DNA of 64,000 nucleotides from an uncultured Polaribacter sp. (GTDB lineage Bacteria; Bacteroidota; Bacteroidia; Flavobacteriales; Flavobacteriaceae): NCBI RefSeq assembly GCF_947497125.1, contig NZ_CANMFI010000005.1, positions 124,001 to 188,000 of the forward strand, read 5' to 3'. Shown piece by piece: positions 1 to 6,447 of this stretch (position 1 is its first letter; each line of letters starts with the position of its first letter). The notes under the pieces were generated by a model. It saw only the letters and a program-made list of their open reading frames with translations, ran no database searches and was not told where the DNA came from. The position numbers and the translations under genes were made by a program.

Positions 1-2
1 AA

Positions 3-230
3 AAAATTATTGGCTTCCCTAATCCAACGAAACAAAAAATAAATATTACAAATCCATTTAAAAATAATGAAAATGAAAAAATTGAAGTTTATGACATTAA
101 TGGAAGAAAAGTACTTGAAAAAGAATTTGTTGGAAATGGAAAAAGTATAGAATTAGATATTTCAAAATTAAGTAAAGGAATTTATAATTATAGAATTCGT
201 GAATTTGGAAATAAATTTATAAAAAAGTAG
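3..230 (+). CDS. C-terminal fragment of a T9SS type A sorting-domain protein (5' end outside window)
   Basis: Open frame from the window edge: KIIGFPNPTKQKINITNPFKNNENEKIEVYDINGRKVLEKEFVGNGKSIELDISKLSKGIYNYRIREFGNKFIKK*, a typical Por secretion C-terminal domain. Confidence 0.8.
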   Translation, partial: KIIGFPNPTKQKINITNPFKNNENEKIEVYDINGRKVLEKEFVGNGKSIELDISKLSKGIYNYRIREFGNKFIKK

Positions 231-245
231 AAATAACGAAATGCC

Positions 246-370
246 AACACCATATATAATTTATTGCTAGCTTTTTGCTTACTTACGAAAATCCTCGCGG
301 ATTTTCTTTGTTAGTGCTTATTTATTAATTTAGTGCAAAACCCACGCAACAAACCATATATAAACACGTT
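246..370. repeat. attC-like recombination repeat 1 (type I), 125 bp AAC...GTT
   Basis: AACACCATATATAATTTATTGC...GAAAATCC-TCGC-GGATTTTC...GCAACAAACCATATATAAACACGTT; long imperfect palindrome, aligns with repeats at 2771 and 3943. Confidence 0.85.
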
Positions 371-689
371 GCAAGTAATAGCGGAAAACACTCAGACCGA
401 AAAAATTGCGGTTTTAAACTCTTGAATTAACTGTTTCTAAATTTGGAGAAATTCGTGAAAAATGAGACACTCTCTCGCTAATGAAAATTTTATCAAAATG
501 CGGAATTTCCAATATTATGGAATTTAGCTACATTCGGAATTGAGCAAGTTTGCGGAATTATCTCTCAAGCGAAAAACTTTTACTGTATTGCCTAAGTTTT
601 CGGAATTAATCAGGTTTACGGAATTGAAAACTATTAAATTAATATGAAAAACAAAGAATGTAATGGGTGAAAAAACTACTACTTGCAAC
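368..689. other. Non-coding cassette A (body between repeats 1 and 2), GGAATT-rich
   Basis: Begins GTTGCAAGTA (368-377), ends TACTTGCAAC (680-689), perfect 10-bp reverse complements; no ORF in the track; related to cassette C. Confidence 0.75.
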
Positions 690-813
690 AACGTGTATAA
701 AAAATTGCTATATTAGTCTTAAACTAAAACTAATTGCTTTTTTACAAACAACAATTTTCCTGCGGAAAATGGCCGTTTGCTTTAAACGCAACTTTCTATA
801 ACACAAACACGTT
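687..813. repeat. attC-like recombination repeat 2 (type II), 127 bp
   Basis: AACAACGTGTATAAAAAATTGC...ATTTTCC-TGC-GGAAAAT...GCAACTTTCTATAACACAAACACGTT. Confidence 0.85.
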
Positions 814-838
814 GTGCGTCATGTAAAACCAACCGCGA

Positions 839-2755
839 ATGAAAATAGAATCTATACGAATAGAAAACTTTAGAGCATATAAAGAAGAATTTATTGAGTT
901 TGATGACTATACTACATTTGTTGGTCCAAATGGAGTTGGAAAATCAACAGTATTTCATGCTCTAAACCTTTTTTTCAGACAAAATAAAGACAGTCAAACA
1001 GATTTATTAAAATTATCCGCAAATGACTTTCATCATTCTGATACAACGAAAGATATAAAAATAACTGTTACTTTTTCTTCTCTATCAGACGAAGCTAAAG
1101 AAGAATTAGCAGATTATGTAAGACAAGACAAATTAGTTGTAACTGCAATAGCAAAATATGATACAGTTACAGAAAGAGCTGACGTAAAACAGTTTGGTAA
1201 TCGTCTAGGAATGGAAGAATTCAGAAAATTCTTTGAAGCCGATAAAAATGGAGCAAAAGCAACCGAATTAAAGGCTATATTCAAATCTTTTAAGGACAAA
1301 TATCCTGAAATAGCTTCTGCTAGTTCTAAAGCTGATATGACTTCAGCTTTAAATACATTTGAGGCTAATAATCCAGAAAATTGTGTTTTAATCCCTAGCG
1401 AAGACCAATTTTATGGAGTTTCAAGAGGTGTAAATAAACTTGAATCACATGTTCAATGGATTTTTGTTCCTGCCATTAAAGATGCGACCGAAGAAAGTGA
1501 AGAATCATCAAAGTCTGCTCTTGGACAACTTTTAGCTAGAACAGTAAGGTCAAAAGTTTCTTTTGATGATAAAGTTAGAGATTTAAGAAACAATGTTCGT
1601 GCTGAATATCAAAAATTACTTGATGCTGAACAACAAACATTAGATGACATTTCTAGTTCACTTCAAAATCGATTAGCTAATTGGGCTCACCCAAATATAA
1701 CCGCTTCAATTCAATGGAAACAAGACCCAGAAAAATCTATTAAAATTGAAGAACCATTAGCAGGACTAAAAGTTGGAGAAAGAGGTTTTGAAGGCGAGCT
1801 TTCGAGATTCGGACATGGTTTACAACGTTCATATATGTTAGCTTTATTACAAGAGTTAACAAGTTTTGAATCAGAAAATGTTCCGACTTTGATAATGGGT
1901 ATTGAAGAGCCTGAATTATTTCAGCATCCACCACAGACAAGATACCTTGCAGAAACTCTTTTTGATTTATCTCAAACAAATTCACAAATAATAATTTGCA
2001 CTCATAATCCATTATTTATACCAGGAGATAGCTTTGATAAAATTAGATTAGTTTGCGAAGTTGGAGAACCAAGTGAAACAAAAGTAAAAAGATTATTCTA
2101 TCAAGAATTAGCAGACCAATTACATAATGTCGGAGAAAAACTAGTTAGCGAAAATGGTATGGTTGCAAAACTATACCCTTCCTTAAATCCAGTAATTAAT
2201 GAAATGTTTTTCTGTAAAAAATTAATTTTAGTAGAGGGACATGAAGATATAGCACATATAAATTCATATTTACTACTTACGAATAAGATGATAGAGTTTA
2301 GACGACATGGTTGTCATATAGTTCCTGTTGAAGGTAAACACAAACTAATAAAGCCTTTAGCAATGGCAAAACTGCTAGATATTCCAACAATGGTTGTTTA
2401 TGATAGTGATACAGATAAAACTAGAGAACATGAAATTATTCAACATAAGAAAGAAAATAAAGCGATATTAGAATTAATGAATCTTAATTCCGAAAGTAAT
2501 TGGCCAGAAAACTCTATAATAAAGGAAAATTTAACTTCATGGAAAACTAATTTAACAGATGAAATCTCTGTTGAATTTGGAGAAAACTTAAGAAAATACG
2601 AGGATAAAGCTATTGCTTTTTATGGAAATGCTGGAGGACTTAAAAAAAATCCTTTAGCTATTGCTAAAATGTTGGAATATGCTTGGATTGATGGAATTAA
2701 GTCTCAACAATTATTAAACTTGACTGATAGAATAGTTGAATTTATAAATAAGTAG
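839..2755 (+). CDS. OLD-family ATP-dependent nuclease (AAA_15-type ATPase plus TOPRIM-like domain)
   Basis: Walker A GPNGVGKST, Walker B-like LIMGIEEPELFQHP, IIICTHNPLFIPG, C-terminal LILVEGHEDIAHI and VVYDSDTDK TOPRIM-like motifs. Confidence 0.85.
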   Translation: MKIESIRIENFRAYKEEFIEFDDYTTFVGPNGVGKSTVFHALNLFFRQNKDSQTDLLKLSANDFHHSDTTKDIKITVTFSSLSDEAKEELADYVRQDKLVVTAIAKYDTVTERADVKQFGNRLGMEEFRKFFEADKNGAKATELKAIFKSFKDKYPEIASASSKADMTSALNTFEANNPENCVLIPSEDQFYGVSRGVNKLESHVQWIFVPAIKDATEESEESSKSALGQLLARTVRSKVSFDDKVRDLRNNVRAEYQKLLDAEQQTLDDISSSLQNRLANWAHPNITASIQWKQDPEKSIKIEEPLAGLKVGERGFEGELSRFGHGLQRSYMLALLQELTSFESENVPTLIMGIEEPELFQHPPQTRYLAETLFDLSQTNSQIIICTHNPLFIPGDSFDKIRLVCEVGEPSETKVKRLFYQELADQLHNVGEKLVSENGMVAKLYPSLNPVINEMFFCKKLILVEGHEDIAHINSYLLLTNKMIEFRRHGCHIVPVEGKHKLIKPLAMAKLLDIPTMVVYDSDTDKTREHEIIQHKKENKAILELMNLNSESNWPENSIIKENLTSWKTNLTDEISVEFGENLRKYEDKAIAFYGNAGGLKKNPLAIAKMLEYAWIDGIKSQQLLNLTDRIVEFINK

Positions 2756-2770
2756 AAAACACGAACGCAC

Positions 2771-2896
2771 AACACCGTATATAATTTATTGCTGGCTTCT
2801 CGCCTACTTACGAAAGTCCTCGCGGACTTTCTTGGTCGGTTTTTATTTACTAAATTAGTTGCTTAAACCACGCAACAAACCATATACAAACACGTT
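2771..2896. repeat. attC-like recombination repeat 3 (type I), 126 bp
   Basis: AACACCGTATATAATTTATTGC...GAAAGTCC-TCGC-GGACTTTC...GCAACAAACCATATACAAACACGTT. Confidence 0.85.
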
Positions 2897-3207
2897 GCAA
2901 AACATTGTCGAGCAAGTTTGCGGAAACAACCCAAGCTCGAAAAATAAGGAGGAAAATGTTGAGTTTTTATGGTTTAAAAACTGAATTTCTGAAACACTCT
3001 CTCGCTAATCATAAATTTTATCATAATGTGGAATTGAGAAAGTTTGTGGAATTAAGCAGCTTTCGGAATTGAGCAAGGTTGAGGAATTTTCACTCAAATG
3101 TATGATCTGAATTTATGTTCCATTATTACGGAATTGAGCTACTTTCGGAATTAACAATAGCTCGGGTAATTAGCTGAATGGAAATAAAAAAACAACGATT
3201 TTGCAAC
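2894..3207. other. Non-coding cassette C (body between repeats 3 and 4), GGAATT-rich
   Basis: Begins GTTGCAAAA (2894-2902), ends TTTTGCAAC (3199-3207); shares ACACTCTCTCGCTAAT...TTTTATCA.AATG.GGAATT with cassette A; no ORF. Confidence 0.75.
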
Positions 3208-3329
3208 AACGTGTATAAAAAATTGCTAAATTTAGCTTAATCAAAAGTAGTTGCTTTTTTATGTACTACTGATTTTCCGTTGGAAAATCCTCGCACATAA
3301 AATAGCAACTTTCTATACACAAACACGTT
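3205..3329. repeat. attC-like recombination repeat 4 (type II), 125 bp
   Basis: AACAACGTGTATAAAAAATTGC...GATTTTCC-GTT-GGAAAATC...GCAACTTTCTATACACAAACACGTT. Confidence 0.85.
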
Positions 3330-3486
3330 AGCAAACAGTTGACCACACCAACAAAATTAGGAAATACATTGAAATTTTTGCTTATTAAAAACTTGAAATA
3401 AACATAAATTGAGTAAACGCATTGTGTTGGAATTATTACTCAAACGGAATTAATAACGGAACAAGAAAAAATACTAAACAACGGAA

Positions 3487-3930
3487 TTGTTACACACGAA
3501 AATTATAATCGGAATAGGAGTTCTAATTGGACTTTTGCTTTTCAATAAAACTAAACCTGATTTTCTAAAAGTTATTTTAATTGGACTTTCAATATGCTAT
3601 GGACTTGGCTATTTTGCTGAATTTCCAATTGGAACTGTAGCCTTTATGTCATTCGGAATTTTAGCATTAGTGTTTGCAATTTGGTGCGGAAAGAATAATA
3701 AATGGATTGGTTTTATAATTGGTGCATTTACTTTTCTATCATATGTCTGGATGTTTTTGAGTTATCCATATGCGAACGAATTGAAATTAATGATGTTAAT
3801 ACCAATAATTTGTTACGTTTGGACTTTAATAAAATATAGGAATTATGCAAAGAAGATTTCTGTCTTGACAATATTAGTGAGTTATGAAATATCTGAATTT
3901 TTAATAATAATCGGAACTTGGATAAAATAA
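3487..3930 (+). CDS. Small hydrophobic membrane protein of unknown function, cassette-borne (TTG start as given)
   Basis: ORF track; several hydrophobic segments (IIIGIGVLIGLLLF, VILIGLSICYGLGYF, FMSFGILALVFAIW, WIGFIIGAFTFLSYVWMFL). Confidence 0.6.
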   Translation: MLHTKIIIGIGVLIGLLLFNKTKPDFLKVILIGLSICYGLGYFAEFPIGTVAFMSFGILALVFAIWCGKNNKWIGFIIGAFTFLSYVWMFLSYPYANELKLMMLIPIICYVWTLIKYRNYAKKISVLTILVSYEISEFLIIIGTWIK

Positions 3931-3942
3931 AACCGATTTGCT

Positions 3943-4068
3943 AACACCGTATATAATTTATTGCTGGTTTCTCGCCTACTTACGAAAGTCCTCGCGGACT
4001 TTCTTGGTCGGTAATTATTTACTAAATTAGTTGCTTGAAACACGCAACAAACCATATACAAACACGTT
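3943..4068. repeat. attC-like recombination repeat 5 (type I), 126 bp
   Basis: AACACCGTATATAATTTATTGCTGG...GAAAGTCC-TCGC-GGACTTTC...GCAACAAACCATATACAAACACGTT, nearly identical to repeat 3. Confidence 0.85.
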
Positions 4069-4099
4069 GTAGCCAATTAAAAAAAAACGTAGCGGAAAA

Positions 4100-4630
4100 A
4101 TGAACATATTTGAAACCGAAAGATTGAGTGTTAGAAGTTTAGAAAATGTGGATAAAAAATATTTCGCTGAACTTTTTACTGACCCAAAAATTTTGGAACT
4201 AATTCCTCAAAAAGCATTTACAAAAGACCAAATAACAGATAGATTTAACAAAAGTCTGAATTTAAAATTGAGTGATTTAAAAGACCAAAAACGTGCTTGC
4301 GGAATATATGAAAAAGGGAAATCTGAAATGATTGGACTTGCCTTATTTCTAATTAACGAGGATGGTGAAAAGGAATTAGGATACCGATTTCGAGCGAATT
4401 TTTGGGGAAAAGGATACGGAACAGAAACTACGAAAGGAATGTTGAAATATTATTTTCAAGAAATGAACGTGGATAAAGTTATGGCTGATGTGAATATTGC
4501 GAATATTGGTTCGGTTAAAATTTTAAATAAATTTATGAAACCTGTGAGCGAATTTTTTAACGAAAGAGATAATTGTACAGATAGAAGATATGAACTTTGG
4601 AAAAATAACTGGCTACAACAATGTATATAA
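4100..4630 (+). CDS. GNAT family N-acetyltransferase (RimJ/RimL-like)
   Basis: MNIFETERLSVRSLENVDKKYFAELFTDPKILELIP...ELGYRFRANFWGKGYGTETTKGMLKYYFQEMNVDKVMADVNIANIGSVKILNKF. Confidence 0.9.
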   Translation: MNIFETERLSVRSLENVDKKYFAELFTDPKILELIPQKAFTKDQITDRFNKSLNLKLSDLKDQKRACGIYEKGKSEMIGLALFLINEDGEKELGYRFRANFWGKGYGTETTKGMLKYYFQEMNVDKVMADVNIANIGSVKILNKFMKPVSEFFNERDNCTDRRYELWKNNWLQQCI

Positions 4631-4804
4631 AACATAGCTAGCTTGTGCTAAATTCAAAGGTTCGTGCCTGTTTATGAAGTTCGCCAAATCTGCGATTTGG
4701 CATTTGAGAACAGAAAAAGAAAAATACCAAATCGCAGATTTGGCTAAGTGATAAACCCGAAATTTATCGTATTTTTATACGCTACGTTTCATATACTAAC
4801 CGTT
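4617..4804. repeat. attC-like recombination repeat 6 (divergent type III, 188 bp), right border of array
   Basis: AACAATGTATATAAAACATAGC...GCTACGTTTCATATACTAACCGTT outer arms, with internal perfect 18-bp inverted repeat GCCAAATCTGCGATTTGG (4683-4700) / CCAAATCGCAGATTTGGC (4727-4744). Confidence 0.75.
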
Positions 4805-5128
4805 GTAGCTAATTTTGACCCGTCCTGAAATAAGGCTACATAATTTTAAACATTATGTATAGAAATGACAAGGTCTAAACTGGCAAAATTTGGAAAGAAA
4901 TTGAAAACAAACATATAAATATGACTTCGACAAAATCCTTTGGAGTTGAGAGTTTTTAAGAGATGTAATGTCTTATAGGTAATGCGAGTAAAATATTACA
5001 AACCTGAATTTAAAAATATTCACAAAAAAGTAATTGAAATTTAAAAACGTGAATAAAAATATTTTCAAGTAGTCTTATTAAACCAAATATGATTTAATAA
5101 GTCTAAAAGATAAATATTTGGTCTGTAA

Positions 5129-6070
5129 ATGAAATCTATCCATATAACTTTAACCATAATAATAACATTAAATTTCTCTTATGCTCAAAATAATAAATCT
5201 GCACCTGATTTAGTGAATATTAAATATGGGCAACATGAGCGAAATATTCTTGACATTTGGTTTGCAGACAAAAGCAAAATAACCCCTTTAGTAATTTATA
5301 TTCATGGCGGAGGATTTAAAGTCGGTAGTAAAGAAAGAATAAAGGCAAACGAATTGACAGAACTATTAGAAGCAGGAATTTCGGTAGCATCTATTAATTA
5401 TCGATTATTATCAAACGCTCCCTTGCCAGCGGCCCATTTAGATGCAAAGCTTGCGCTACAATTTATACGTTCAAAATCTTCTGAATGGAAAATCGACAAG
5501 AATAAAATAGGTTTATTTGGCGGATCTGCTGGTTCACAAATTTGTATGTGGTTAGCCTTTAGTAATGATATGGCTGATTCGAATAGTAACAACCCTATTG
5601 AGCATGAATCGACAAGAGTTACTTGTGTAGCTCCTATTGGTGGACAAACAACTATGAATTCTGAATTTTGGATACGCCTCGCTAGTAAACACTTGAAAGA
5701 TGAAAATGGTTCAAATTATACCTCAAAAATTTTTGGAGATATTTCTAGAAGAGATAATATACGTATGGCAATGTATGATTCCAAAACACTTAACGAAGCC
5801 AATAAAATTGCTGATGAATTGTCTGCATTATCATTAATATCGGCTGATGACCCTCCTGTTTTTATGAGTTACTTTATGTCTCCTAAAGCAAAGACTCCCA
5901 GCAATCCAAAAAAAATTAGAGGTTGGCTTGTACATCATGTAGATTTTGGACTAGCACTTAAAGAGAAAATGGATGAATTAAATATTGAAGCCTACTTAAA
6001 ATATCCAGGTAATAAAACAAAATACAATTCATTCGTTGAATTTTTTATAGATAAATTATTCGAAAATTAA
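5129..6070 (+). CDS. Exported alpha/beta hydrolase (esterase/lipase-like)
   Basis: Signal peptide; HGGGFKVGS oxyanion motif, GLFGGSAGSQI nucleophile elbow. Confidence 0.85.
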   Translation: MKSIHITLTIIITLNFSYAQNNKSAPDLVNIKYGQHERNILDIWFADKSKITPLVIYIHGGGFKVGSKERIKANELTELLEAGISVASINYRLLSNAPLPAAHLDAKLALQFIRSKSSEWKIDKNKIGLFGGSAGSQICMWLAFSNDMADSNSNNPIEHESTRVTCVAPIGGQTTMNSEFWIRLASKHLKDENGSNYTSKIFGDISRRDNIRMAMYDSKTLNEANKIADELSALSLISADDPPVFMSYFMSPKAKTPSNPKKIRGWLVHHVDFGLALKEKMDELNIEAYLKYPGNKTKYNSFVEFFIDKLFEN

Positions 6071-6170
6071 AATTGTTTAGAATAGAAAAAATATTAGCAA
6101 CTATTTTTTCGAGGTAAAGAGCCATTTAATTTTAGTGTAAAGTTTCTGTAAAAAAACTACTACAAAAGTA

Positions 6171-6205
6171 AAAAGCTTCAAAATTTAAATTTTGAAGCTT
6201 TTTTT
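6171..6205. terminator. Bidirectional rho-independent terminator-like hairpin
   Basis: AAAAGCTTCAAAATTTAAATTTTGAAGCTTTTTTT. Confidence 0.7.
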
Positions 6206-6206
6206 G

Positions 6207-6278
6207 TTGGCCTACAAGGACTCGAACCTTGAATGTCGGTACCAAAAACCGGTGTGTTACCAATTACACCATAGGCCA
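6207..6278 (-). tRNA. tRNA-Gln (TTG)
   Basis: Reverse strand TGGCCTATGGTGTAATTGGTAACACACCGGTTTTTGGTACCGACATTCAAGGTTCGAGTCCTTGTAGGCCA; anticodon TTG. Confidence 0.92.
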
Positions 6279-6447
6279 ATGCTTTAACGCGGGTGCAAAT
6301 TTAATGTATTCTTTTAATCTTGCAAACATTTTTTAATAATTTTTATCTTTAACAAAGTTTTGTGATGAAAATCATACTTTTAAAAGTAAAACTCAACTAT
6401 TTTTATTCATATTTATTAGTAAATTCGCCACATATTATTTTAAGACT

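Noticed and set aside
1114-2012. Antisense ORFs 1114-1299 and 1740-2012 within the OLD gene
   Set aside because: Fully antisense to a well-supported CDS with no recognizable family; likewise for the many other short antisense ORFs over dnaE, sucA, pruA, nqr and rho.
3882-4076. 64-aa minus-strand ORF (MATTCLYMVCCVFQATNLV...)
   Set aside because: Lies almost entirely inside palindromic repeat 5; openness is explained by the repeat sequence.
241-4811. CRISPR array
   Set aside because: Repeats are 125-188 bp imperfect palindromes separated by 0.3-2 kb gene-sized units; no short uniform spacers and no cas genes.
1-4811. Claim of a complete canonical integron
   Set aside because: No integrase or attI in the window, and core sites do not match the RYYYAAC/GTTRRRY consensus, so it is reported only as integron-like.
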